A stretch of 64,000 nucleotides of DNA from Jacaranda mimosifolia (taxonomy: Eukaryota > Streptophyta > Magnoliopsida > Lamiales > Bignoniaceae). The notes beneath the pieces are model-generated. The model was not told where the DNA came from. It saw only the letters and a program-made list of their open reading frames with translations, and ran no database searches. The stretch is taken from the NCBI GenBank assembly GCA_018894105.1, contig CM032127.1, positions 1,583,001-1,647,000 on the forward strand, given 5' to 3'. Shown here one piece after another: positions 35,831 through 47,639 of this stretch (its first letter is position 1; each line of letters starts with the position of its first letter). The position numbers and the translations under genes were made by a program.

Positions 35831-35851
35831 TAAGTAATAGGTTTATAATAT

Positions 35852-36821
35852 ATTTACATTGTAATTAATCACTAATAAAATATTGAATTTGGGCTATAAA
35901 TAAAGAGACCATTAAGTCATTAACTCATTTCCAAGAATGCAAGTTTTATATGAAAAAAAAATAATAATAAAGCTTATCTAACTAAAAATTTTTTACCTAT
36001 AATTGATTTCTACTCATTGAATTAAATTTTACACAATACAATTATTGGGCCAAAATGTCGATTGGTCATCTAATTCAATAATATTATTCTTAGTTTGAAA
36101 TTTGAACATTAACAAAAAATATATATATATATATACCTATATAAATATTAAAAAATGATTATGTCAAGATTAAAATATATCTTATTAAATATATTTAATT
36201 TAGCTTTATATATTGATATATTATGTCATAGTGTTTTTTCTTTTGTCATTGCAATATTACTAATTTTCAAAAGTAATAAAACACTAGTTCAGTAGCTTAT
36301 GATCCAATCATATAACTTTATCATCTTATGTGCGAGGTTGTTTGAACCCAAATGTATATGCATAAAATTAAAAAATTGATAACTTCAACACTATATACGT
36401 ACATAAGCACTTACACATATAAATCGACAACTTTTCGCATGTGAGATATCAAAAGTTCGAAAAGACAACACAACTATAGCCACATAAACCAATACGCATG
36501 CACAATTGCAAGTTTGGACCCTATAAGAAAAACCAATTTCAAATGCTCGTAATTGGGAAATTGTCGGATCGATCTTGTGAATTGAATACGATCTGATCTT
36601 GATTGAGCCCATGTGAAGGGGTGAAAAAGATTCTGCTTTTTCATATTTTCCTGAAGGTAGAGCCTCCCTGTCCATCTCCAGCAATAAGGGGAGAATCACA
36701 TGAAGCATCTGGGCTGTATCAGGAAAACCTGGGACGCCATCTTCACTAGAGAAAATCTGATCCAAGAAATGATTTGTCTGATCCAAGAAATGATTTGTGT
36801 ATCTCATCTTCCACCTCAGTG
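35852..36821. other. Intergenic region between unknown-B and CBL10-B, with the CBL10-B 3' UTR
   Basis: Aligns with about 18803-19660 of copy A. At 36759-36800 a 21-bp unit GATCCAAGAAATGATTTGT is tandemly doubled; copy A has one unit. The stretch 36290-36365 (GAGGTTGTTTGAACCC) resembles a decayed SINE. No gene was seen. Confidence 0.45.
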
Positions 36822-39800
36822 TTAAAAACAAAACTGGGGAAAGTCGTAGTGACGTCCCTGGAAGAGCACGAATGTGATTATATGAGTAGTGTCAATGTTA
36901 TAGTCAAAAAAATGAGATTGGTTTAACAACCAATAGAGGGAACACATATTCTTTCCAGATAATAGGCTGTTAAACAGGTACCGAAGAAATGACACTGCCA
37001 CTGATGCTGGCGTATATAAGTGCACCTAACAATACATTAGAGACACACAAAAGAGAGATCATACCCAAATCATTAACTGCAAAATTTCAATTAATTTCCA
37101 ATTTACTTCAGCGCATGCAAGCGTGGAGACAATACACAAACACCCACAAAAAGAGAGATTATACCCAAACATTAACTGCTATAGGAAAAAATGGGAGGAA
37201 AACAAGAACATGATAGAGGAAGAACAAGTGTTCATACTTCAAGCACGGTAAAGTCATGTTTCTTAAAAGTGATGGATGTCGAATGACAAAATCTTTCCAC
37301 TCTTCTTTATCAATTTTACCATCCTTATCAGCATCAGCATCAGCAAATGTCTGTTGAAAAGATGAACAAGCACAGTGAGCATATGCTCCATCCATTAAGA
37401 GAGAGAGATTATGAGAAAGAACTATCGATTGGGATGAAATCTTACCTTATCAATTATTTGCTCCAGGAGTTCATCAGATAGTTCCATATCAGATTCTTTA
37501 AGTATTGCAATCACCATCTGCTTGACCTGAAGTAAGAAATTTATACATGACCTCATGACTGCATAAGATTTGTTTAATAAATGATTTAATATGGCAGAAA
37601 GATAGATAGTGCAACAAGGGAACTGCCCAGATTGCCTAACATAATTTATGAATTGAGTAAATCTTCTTTCAATAATTCTCCTCAGTTACATCTAACAGCT
37701 GCTCTTCTAGTTACAAGTCAAACATCTACCTCGACCACAAACTTGCAAATAGTTCCATATCCCTCATTTAAAATTCTAATTTGAGGACTAAGCAAAATTA
37801 TGAAAAGACCAAACCCAAATTGATACATTTCAAACATCTCGTTCAAACTTGCACTGGATGAACTCAACACTTCCCCAGAAATAAAAATAACTTCCAGTTT
37901 TACACCCCAATCAGAAACAGTGTTTCAATTTGAGATGGCACAAGAACGAATCAGGTATCATGAATATGGTTAATTGCTGAATACCGATGGAAAACATAGC
38001 ACTGATATGGCAGCAATGAAGGAACTCAACACAGACAAAAGTGATAGATAAGATCGGTTATGGAGGGACCAACACAACAGTGAATATTACCATGACAAAT
38101 GGATGAAGCATTTTAGACAGATCAGGTCTGAGAATGCACACACCTTGGTGGTAGCTTAAGCAGATGTATATATCAGTTAAAAAGAATCTTGAGAAGAAAG
38201 GACACCTATAAAATTAAACAGTCCATAAGCATCAGTTTTTCTGTACACTTACTATTCAAACTAACCTTTGTTGCTTACCCAGACCTAAGTCTCATTTTAC
38301 AGAGTTAATTAGCATGAGGCTAATAGTTGCATGGCTACACACTTACTTCTTCTCGCTCTATGAACCCAGTTTGTCTCAGATCATAAAGCTTGAATGCAAC
38401 TGCAAAATACGGAATGCCATCGCAGCAACATTAGTACACAAATTGGACTTCAAATTTTTAAGCCATGATTTCCTGCAATCTAGTTCATCTATCAGTATCA
38501 AAGCTCATAAGAAAAAATGAAATATTTTAAATTACAACGAATCCTAATAATCTCTTACAATCTATTTTCTCTTCCATAGGGGCATAACGATGGAAGACAT
38601 TAAGTGCGTGAATAAATTCTTCAAATTCAATAACGCCATTCCTTTTCTCATCAAAAAGATCAAAAATCTGCAACCAAAAGCAAGAATCATGCGGAAGACT
38701 AGGCTAATTAGTAATATTCATATGCACCCAACATGTATAATACATTACAAAAATAAATAATCTTTGTAAGTGAAGCGCATAGAGATAAATATACTACTGC
38801 CTACCAGCAGTTTCATTGAGAAACAATATAGATGAACTCAAAAGTTGTGTGTCAATTATTAGCTACAAGACAAGATAATGTTGATTGTCAGTAAGTTTCG
38901 TACAATACACTGTCAGTCTATACTGAAATGAATTCAACTAAAGGCAGCAAATGTGCCAACAAGAGAGGCTATGGCACATTCTCTGAGAATTGAGATGATT
39001 TCTCGAGACATTCATGAAAGCAAGAGCAAATGCCACGCAAGATCTGTGTTTCAGATGAAATTTGAGGAAGCAAGCAGCTAGAAGCCACCAACAATATTAC
39101 TAGCATTAACTAGTCCAATTGATTTATCTTTCCCATTTTCACAAATCCAAACAAGAGAGTACAACTAATAGAATGTCAAAATCAAGATTGTGATTACCCG
39201 GTCCAAGAAAAGATTATCACCACATGCAGTTCTAAGCAATGCCAGCTGAAGCTCTTCCTACATGTGAACAAAAAGTTAGAAAAAAGCATCCACATGATGA
39301 TAATGTACAGTTAAGTGAAATTGTTCAAAGAACAAATGAAAGAAATGTGAAAAAAATAAGAAGGCATGCATCACCAGAACATTTGTTACAATGACTAAAA
39401 AACGTTAAAAACTTGCTGAAAATTAGACAGTAGCACAAGGTTTCCCAGAAATAATAATTAATACAATAACATAAGCTTTATAACAACAAATAAGTAATGA
39501 GGTACAATGATTTAGCAGAAAAATAGATAATATTACTCCGTAATCATACCTTATGAATCAATCCATCATCAATAATTGAACTACTTAACTTCTTAAACAA
39601 CTCATATAATGCCTCCACTTCATTCACAGTAACTGCAAAAAGTAACCATAAAAAGTAGTATCCAATCTCAAGAAGAAAGTTAACGAGCAAAAATTATAAT
39701 AATAAAACAGTAGAAGAAGGAGGAAAAAATAAAAATGGACATCATTAAGATTACTTTACATCGCGATTCGTTGGAAAGTCGAACAAACTCCTTTAATCCA

Positions 39801-40080
39801 CAGCGCAATTTTTTGCTATAACTCAGCTGAAGGAAATGAAAGCAACCAGAGACCGCGAACATCAACGCCTCAATTTTTGCTGTCACCGGAATCACTGCCG
39901 CGCAGATTTTCTCAGCAAATCTCAAGGAACTCGAGTCCTGCTTCTCACCAGAATAACTAACAACATCAAGAACCAACAAAATTCAATCGATTCGACAACG
40001 CACATTGATATGAATGTACAAAATACATCAATATTGAGGAAAATAAAAAAATTTACCAGCGAACTGTTGGTTGAATCCAT
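36822..40080 (-). CDS. CBL10: CBL10-type calcium sensor, copy B, with frameshifted C-terminus
   Basis: Exons 40080-40057, 39943-39760, 39632-39550, 39257-39198, 38667-38559, 38399-38347, 37526-37446, 37350-37238 and 36858-36822. The first eight match copy A exactly in length. The membrane segment and all four EF-hand regions are present (for example [12 protein letters not shown]). In exon 9 one extra base (AAAA for AAA near 36840) shifts the frame: copy A reads [15 protein letters not shown], copy B reads TTTFPQFCF and stops at 36824-36822. The product has 247 residues, the CIPK-phosphorylated Ser244 becomes Gln, and the conserved tail is lost. About 155 bp directly upstream of the ATG present in copy A are missing. 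Other changes include H-R-Y for H-P-Y before EF3. It may still bind Ca2+; loss or change of function is inferred. Confidence 0.88.
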
Positions 40081-42195
40081 TTCAAATGTAAACGTAAATG
40101 TAAATGCATGCGGTTTGGAACTGATGGGCGGAATTTAAAGGAGGTTTGGTTTTATTTTTCTCTAGCATAAATTTGTACGCACATAAAATTACTTATTGAA
40201 TCATTTAAAATTAATATATAAAATAATTTAAATTATGAATAAAATTAAAATTATATTAAATATTTTTATATGATAAGGAAAATAATAGAAAATAAAATTT
40301 TGACAATACGAATTTGTGAGTTTGTGGATTTTATAAAAAGTACAATTATAACCTTACTAAATCATCACTTCTAAATAACAACTTAAAGAAAAAATTTGAA
40401 ATATTAGTAAATTTGGCATCCAAACCATATTTTTGTACTAAATTCTCCATTTTATCCTTCAAATTGTATTACTCATTTTAATTACTGGAATAATTAAAGG
40501 ATAAGTTATGTAAAAAACCACATATAACTTCCATTTTAAACACAAACCTGTCTTTCTTTTTAGAATAATAATATAGAAAATATAGATATGCATTTCTGAT
40601 TTTCATGAATTTTCAAAAATTAAAAAATTAGTTATGAAATGAAACTAAAAATTATAATATATTTGGATGGAATGTTAAAAATAATAATAATTAGAATAAG
40701 TTATAGGATTGAAAAATGAGTTAATTTATATTTTTTATGTTTAAAAAAATTATTTTTATAATATATGTGTATTTTATTAATTTTAAAACGATAGTCAATA
40801 TTTTATATCAAATTAAATTTGAATTTAATTGATATGATAGTAGAATGATAAAATAGATTTAGAAAGAGTTTTCTGAACTTTTTCTTGAAAAAAGTTGTGA
40901 TAGTTTTTATTTTCAAATGAAAATGAAAATAAATGGACCTTTAACTGTTTTTTACTAGCAATTATGCATGATTGCACTTTTTTTTTAATTAAATAAAAAG
41001 CATGAAAGAGTGACCAAATAGCAATTTTATTTGGGCATATTTACAAAAATTTCTACCATTATAAAATATTCAATTTGAGTCAAATTTACTATCCAAATGA
41101 TAAGTCTGTCACCATCACCCCGCCGAAACACTAGTTATTTGAGGCCCACATGATGCATGTTCAATATTGTTGAGTTAGCCTATTTTCGATGTCCATGCCA
41201 TGCATTACATTATGTGGAGTATATGATATTATTTAAGGCGAAGTCAAATATTATGTTTTGAAACAATTAAATATATATCTATATAATAATACTAACATTT
41301 GTCATATATTAAAAATATTAATTTTTGAGATAATTTATAATTTTTTTTTTCACCTCCATCCATCAAGATATATTTTCATAAAAGATAAAATATCCCACAT
41401 GTTTGAATAGGATAATATCATTAAATTGATTTTCATGTCTAAAGATGAATTTAAACACCATCGCATATCGCAATTATAAAAAATAATAGTCATGTGACTT
41501 TTCTAAAATCCTTCAGCTAAAAATTTCTAATAATATCAAATTTATCGGAATGGAGGAGTAATTGAGAGCTTTATGATATTTTTATAAGGATAAAACTTTC
41601 CACTTTCATCATGCGCTTGATAATATAATACCTCATGAAATTGAGTCTATTTGATAATGTATTTGGGATCATTTATCCTTAGCATGCCCCGGTCCCTCAC
41701 GTTTCGAGCTTACGGAATGAGTCTGGTCGAACCTATTAAAGCTTTTGACTAGTTATTCGCTTTGATATGCCAATTAAGCGATCCATTGTTGTGGGTATGA
41801 AAAGTAATTCCTATTCAATAATGACAATTCAATATATCTTATGGTATGATTTAGGCTTATGAAACATCGAGAAAATGAAGTAGATTAGACAAGGCAACTT
41901 TGCTAATTCATAGTTTATACTCATAATTAATTACTTGACATTTTTTTTATTTTTTCCTCAATTAAATTTGTGTTTTCGGTTTTCATTGACAATATTTTCC
42001 CAAAACATAAATAACACCAAACAATTCGTATAGCTAGATTTTATAATTGGTACGCAGGTCCAGAAAAAATTAATAGGGAAAATTTCTTTTCTTCCCTTTT
42101 TTTTTTTTTTTTTTTTTTTTTTTGCTTTTTGAGAAAAAAAAAAGGGGGGAGTGGGATTGATGTACAAATGGATAATGATGAATGGTCCTATCACT
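40081..42195. other. CBL10-B upstream region and right end of copy B
   Basis: The first bases after the ATG read TTTCAAATGTAAACGTAAATG and join directly to sequence that in copy A begins about 155 bp further out. About 440 bp at 40165-40610 have no counterpart in A. After this the copies align again to about 42195. A poly-T run of about 33 lies at 42091-42123. No gene was seen. Confidence 0.45.
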
Positions 42196-42856
42196 GGGCC
42201 TCTATGTTAGGAAAGGGTTGTTTGGATACTATATTTTATATTTCATCTCTTATTCTATTTTACATATGCATGTCAACTGTATTAAATATTTTATTATAAA
42301 AATAATTAATTTAAAAACATATATACTTAGTATATATTCAATAAATTAGAATACAAAATAAAATAGCAGATTTAAAGTCACAAAACAGAGGGTGATTTTG
42401 CCCATATCATCCTCATCAAATACAATTAAATGAATTGAATAAATATGTTGTACAAATCAATCTAAGAATTTCACACATATAATAATGTGCAGTGTGACAT
42501 TTGAATGCACATGCTTTGGTTCCCCAACTGACACATTTGCTTACTAAAATTTGAAAATTGGAAAGTGTGTGATTCAAATGAAACTTGATGAGAACCTAGT
42601 ATTGTTCTCCCCCCCCCCCCCCCCCCCCCCCAAATGCACTATGATTGATTATATTGGCTTGTAATATTTCTTTTTAATACTACACACATATACATATTTA
42701 CATAATATATATATGTGTGTGTGTGTGTGTTTTAAAATATCACCTTCACATAATCTTATCTTATTCCTATATAAAAAAATAAAAAATAAAAAAAGTGACT
42801 AATGTAGAAGAAAATGACATTTTCACATTATCTTATCAGTATTAATAGTCTATATT

Positions 42857-43310
42857 AAGGTGCAATATAGTCTAATCGAGTCGAGATTGGAAGAAATTTT
42901 CAAACACTGTTCTAGGTAAAGGATGTAATTGAGTCTAACCAAATCAAGTTTGAAAAAAAATAAAAATAAAAATTCTACCTCCAACTCGAAATATATTAGA
43001 TGTAGCTCAATCTTAACTCAATGAAAGCTTGAGTTCAATTTTATTAAACTCAATTTTTTAAGTGAGCTTTAAGAAACTGCAAGCTTGAGTTCGAATTTCA
43101 AATAAACAATAATAATATAATATATATTTATTTATTAATAAAATAAAAAATAATATTAAATTATATACCAACTCGTGAGCTGACTTCACATATCTAACCT
43201 AGATGCAAGCCATTCAAACTCGATTCAAAATAAAGATTGAACTCATTTCAACTTGATTGAAACTCGAAATAGCTCTAACTCAGCTCATGGGCGACACGTT
43301 TGCACTTCTA
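42857..43310. mobile_element. MITE related to the Mutator-type element at 6666-7019
   Basis: The left end AGGTGCAATATAGTCTAATCGAG and the right end CGACACGTTTGCACTTCT are imperfect inverted repeats like those of 6666-7019. The interior is rich in CTCGAAA, AGCTCAA and GAACTC motifs. A degenerate direct repeat (AGTCTATAT / AATCTATAT) flanks it. Confidence 0.55.
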
Positions 43311-43821
43311 ATCTATATAATCATTCAATAAAAAATCAAATAGGAGGTTTCGTCAAATAAATACTTGATGGCATCCAAATATTATTAAATTTTAGTCAAA
43401 GTATATATAATTACTACTATAATGTAGCATTTTTATATGTTAGGTTATATCTACATTCCTCATACCTAATAATTATTCTTAAACTTATATTAAAACTTGC
43501 AAAGATTGTTATTATTATTATTTATTTATTTTTATTTTTTATTTTTTTTGGGGACACTAAAACTTGCGAAGATGTTAATTTTGCTTTAACGCGTACACGA
43601 TGCGAAAAACAACGCACCCCATTTGTCTAACCCCCCCCCCCCCACGCACCCACACAATATATGTTTATATATGTGTATATATATTTTAAGCACATATACA
43701 ATGCCTTAGGGCACTAAAACTTCACATAAGCGACATGGACAATTACAATTAATATAAATAAATACACACACATATATATATATTGTTTGGATTGCGTGTA
43801 AAGTTATTCCAATAGGACTTA

Positions 43822-44178
43822 GAGGGTGTTTGGATGAGTTTATAAGTTCTTCAAAATATTTTATAAGATGTTTGAGAACTTATAAGATGTGAAAAAAATA
43901 TTTGATAATTTAAAAAAAAAATAAACTTATAAGTCTTTTTTAAAAAAAGTAAGAAGTGCCTAACTTATTTTAAAAATCTTAACAATCTAACTTAATTTTA
44001 ATTATATTAATTACATAAATACCATTATTAAACATCTTATAATCTCCAAGATTACTTTATCCAAACACTTTAAGAACTTATTTTTAAAAAAAGATATAAC
44101 ATCTTATAAACTAAAAAAATATCTTATAAGATGTGAGAACTTATAAAATCTTTTAAATAAAATTACCCAAACACTCTC
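43822..44178. mobile_element. Tourist/Harbinger-type MITE (relative of 8589-9183)
   Basis: The ends GAGGGTGTTTGGATGAG and CCCAAACACTCTC are inverted and flanked by TTA on both sides (43819-43821 and 44179-44181). Interior repeats of CTTATAAGAT type match 8589-9183, but without the nested insertion seen there. Confidence 0.78.
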
Positions 44179-44261
44179 TTAATATCTTTTTTATTTTAGA
44201 AAAAAATCATCAAATTAAAATATAAAATAAAATAAATGATCCAAAATACGTAACCAATCAT

Positions 44262-45069
44262 GTGATTAGATTGTATGCATCGCTGGATTTCAGATTTCCA
44301 AGCATCTTTGTTCCCACTGTATGCTGAAAATATTACAGCTACAAGACAAGGTGTGCCATGGCATTGCTGATATTGACAGGCAATTAAATAAATATAGGAA
44401 ATCTGACAGACCCTTTATAATATTTGACATCGTTTGCTAATTGCTAATTATATTATTAATAATTAATATTTTAAATTTAATAATTTTTTTTTTTTTTATA
44501 TACACACACGTCTGACCCGTTCGGACTCGAACTCTTGACCTCCCACCTTATGTGGGAGACTTATATCATTGAGCCACAAACCACTTGGCTAATAATTAAT
44601 ATATTTTTAGTAGTTAATTAATTTAATAATATTATTTTAATACTTATATCTTATATTTATCGATTTAAGATTCCAATCATAACAAATTTTTAATGTACGT
44701 ATCTTTGTTAATAATATATATATATACAAAGACTGAGTCAACAGATACTGACATGGCAACCGCCCCCTCAAAATATTAAAACTTTATTTTTTATATTAAA
44801 AATTTTAAAATATTGTACTTTTGTCATCCCTTCCTGAAAATATACGTTTTCCCCCATTGTGCTTCTTTATATATATGTGTAATTAAAATACGCACACACA
44901 CACACACACACATATATTCGATTAGTTCAGAATTTCGCTCCCTATAAACAGAAATTCTGATTCCGTCCCTATATATATACACACACACACACACAATGAT
45001 AAACATTTAGAATCATTTCACTATAAAATTTATTTTTCATATGCACATATATATAATTATCCAATTTTT
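44262..45069 (+). repeat. Local direct duplication, unit 1
   Basis: GTGATTAGATTGTATGCATC, then TATTACAGCTACAAGACAAGG, TATATTATTAATAATTAATA and ATCATTTCACTATAAA occur in the same order in 45086-46405. Unit 1 carries a SINE (44482-44587) that unit 2 lacks. No coding function recognised. Confidence 0.75.
44482..44587 (-). mobile_element. tRNA-derived SINE, minus strand, in local duplication unit 1
   Basis: A poly-T run at about 44484-44498 is the tail. The reverse complement carries GGGAGGTCAAGAGTTCGAGTC (box B-like) after a box A-like region around CAATGATATAAGTCTCCCAC. TAATAATT flanks it on both sides. Unit 2 has the unbroken CTAATAATTAATATATGC. Confidence 0.75.
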
Positions 45070-45085
45070 AAGTTGTAATTGACCA

Positions 45086-46405
45086 TGTGATTAGATTGTA
45101 TGCATCGCTGGATTTCAGATTTCCAATTCTCCAACTGCATCTCCAGCATCTTTGTTCCACTGTATACTGAAAATATTACAGCTACAAGACAAGGTGCCAA
45201 GGTATTGCTGACAGTGACAGGTAATTAATAAATATAGGAAATCCGAGAGAAAGACTTGTTTGCTTTAATTGATTATGCTTGATAGATATATAATTATTCT
45301 TAATTTATTGTTTGTTTGTCTTGATATAGAGTCCATGATAAGTCATTGGCCCTGTATTAAGTTGTCATATGAATCAAGAGGTGAGAAGTTTGATACATTT
45401 TTCTTGGGTTTGATAAAACTCAAAAAGACTAAATTACCATTTATTAGTATATAAAAAGATATATTAAAATAAATAATAAAAGATTATAATCGTAAATCAT
45501 ATGCTTTGTTTTAATTTACATTTTAGTTAATCTTACCAACCAACCGTAAAATTATATTGCTTTATCTTGATAAACTTAAAATATATCCATTTATTTGTAT
45601 ATCATTCATAATCACACCACTCCAAACAAACTAGCCCCTACAATATTAGATAATAGTCTATGTTGGCCAGATTTGATTTGGAATGGAAATAATAGTGAAG
45701 ATTTGAACAAAAGGATATAAAATGAGATTAAATAATACATTATTCTGTTTGATATAGAATATGTGCCTTAAAATTAGGTATGACTATAATCTATTATAGT
45801 CTTTTTATGCATGTTTGATGTGTGAGATTCAATAGATAAATGACAAAATTACCCTCAAATAGCAAAAAAAAAAAGGCACAGTTGAGGATTTTTCAAATAA
45901 CACAATTGGAATAGCCAAAAGGAAGGTGTGTGGGGGGGGGGGGTGGTGGAAGGGTTAATGGAGGATTAGATTGTATAATGGCACCTTCAAGGCAAGATTA
46001 TAGTAATTACCGTTGCAGCTAGCCCGCTGGCCCACTCCTGTAACATCTCATATCAAATATGAGATCAGGCTAAATTATTCTCATTTATCTAGTCTAATTT
46101 CACAAATCAAACGTGCCCGTTACTGATAGTTGTTAGCATCGATTGCTAATTATATTATTAATAATTAATATTTTTATCTAATAATTAATATATGCTGAGT
46201 AGTTAATTAATTCAATAACACCATTTTAATACTTATACCTTATACTTGTAGATATAAGACTCGAATCACAACAATTTTTTTTATTTATGTATATTTGTTA
46301 GTTAATATAATATATATATATATACACACACAATTATAAACATTTATAATCATTTCACTATAAATTTTATTTTTCATATATATATATATAATTGTCCAAT
46401 TTTGA
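45086..46405 (+). repeat. Local direct duplication, unit 2
   Basis: Second unit of the local duplication. It keeps the order of unit 1 but is interrupted between about 45250 and 46130 by extra sequence that includes a MITE-like element (about 45745-46118). About 22 bp near 45126-45147 are also extra relative to unit 1. Confidence 0.7.
45745..46118. mobile_element. MITE-like element with TTTGATA ends
   Basis: Left CTGTTTGATATAGAATATG and right AAATCAAACGTGCCC are partly inverted and resemble the ends of the 11178-11620 element (GGGCCTGTTTGATA and TATCAAACATGCC). The interior shares GAGGATTTTTCAAATAACAC-type sequence. It carries a poly-G run near 45932. Confidence 0.5.
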
Positions 46406-46608
46406 TGTTTATAAGCTAATCTTGATTTGGGCCCATAACCTCAATTTTGGAGAATAAAATAAATTTGCAGCATTGAGAAGTCACCTAAATAGGTAAAAAT
46501 AAAATAATATCAGAAGGTACAACGTTCAAAACAGAAATGATGGTGCATGTGTTTGTTGTACCATCCCAATCTCATTTTCTCTTAAATTTAGGTGTAATTT
46601 TTAATGGA

Positions 46609-47489
46609 CATACCCTACCCAGGCCCAAAATGTCATACCCATACCTATTAAATATAATGTAATGGGTATGAATAGGGTCTATACCCATAAATTACACATG
46701 TACCCATACTCATACATTACTCATTACTTTATATTTAAATCTAATTTATGAACATAAAAATTGTTTATACCGAAATTAAATTTATATTAATGATAAATTT
46801 TTTATATATAAAAATTATAAATATGTGAATGAGCGGTAACAATTAAATAAAATTTTTCATTCAAAATTAACCTAAATTAATAAAATTAATAAATTGAGAT
46901 AGCAATTTAAAAAAAAAAAATGAAATAGCAACAGTTGAACGTTTTTTATTAATAAAATCAATAATGGAATAAATATTTTTATAAAATAGTTAATAAAATT
47001 AATTTTGCTAATGAATAAAGTTTATTAATATAGAAATTAACTGTTTTCATAAAATTAAATATAGAAAAAGTTTTTGCTCTTAAACTATTTTTATTAACTG
47101 TTTTAATTAACTACTTTTAAACTATATTTTTTTTAATTAGCAAAAAGTTTAACTGCTAATAATATTAATAAAGTTTAACTATTATATTAATAAAATAGTT
47201 AATTTAATTAGCAAAAAGTTTAAAATTAATTAATTTAAATTTAATGATTAAATAAATATAAAAAATTTATTTTTTATTATCATATGCCAAATAATATTTT
47301 TAGTATATATTAAGAAAATTAGTATGTACATTAAAAACATAAGTCCAATAAACTAGATCTAATGGGTCTTGGGTTAGGGTCTCATTCTTTTGGATATTTT
47401 AGGTTATGGTAAAAATTGGGTATTTTTATTCGGGTGTTTTAGGATATGGGTATGGGTAGGGTGATAGCCTACCCATTTACGGGCCTAGA
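46609..47489. mobile_element. Possible transposon with GGGTATGGGTA-rich ends
   Basis: The left part has CATACCCTACCCAGGCCC and ACCCATACCTATTA; the right part has GGATATGGGTATGGGTAGGG and CTACCCATTTACGGGCC. Complementary GC-rich ends enclose an AT-rich middle with no gene, as in a non-autonomous foldback-type element. Exact ends and target duplication were not found. Confidence 0.4.
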
Positions 47490-47639
47490 CACATATGCAT
47501 TCACTAACTTCAAATCATAATGAGATCCATCCATTATAACGTATTAGACATACATGAATTTTAGTTCATAAATTATTATTAGTTTGATTTCAGGACAAGC
47601 AAAAAAGTAATGTTTTTCATTTTTTTTTAGGGGGAATCG

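Larger units (their letters stand above)
26836..42195 (+). repeat. Segmental tandem duplication, copy B (RTE1-like, unknown pseudogene, CBL10 variant)
   Basis: The same order and orientation as copy A. It is longer because of a 1.6-kb insert (27776-29383), a MITE (35317-35650), a SINE (35733-35830) and about 440 extra bp upstream of CBL10 (about 40165-40610). It is shorter directly before the CBL10 start codon. It opens with the right-hand part of the element that is complete at 11178-11620, so the break point fell inside that element. Confidence 0.95.

Noticed and set aside
42091..42123. Poly-T run as the tail of a retroposed gene
   Set aside because: No cDNA-like sequence adjoins it, and copy A has a shorter run in the corresponding place; it is a microsatellite.
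42610..42632. Poly-C tract as a functional G-quadruplex or i-motif site
   Set aside because: It is a single homopolymer in transposon-rich DNA with no gene nearby; slippage or an assembly artefact is more likely.
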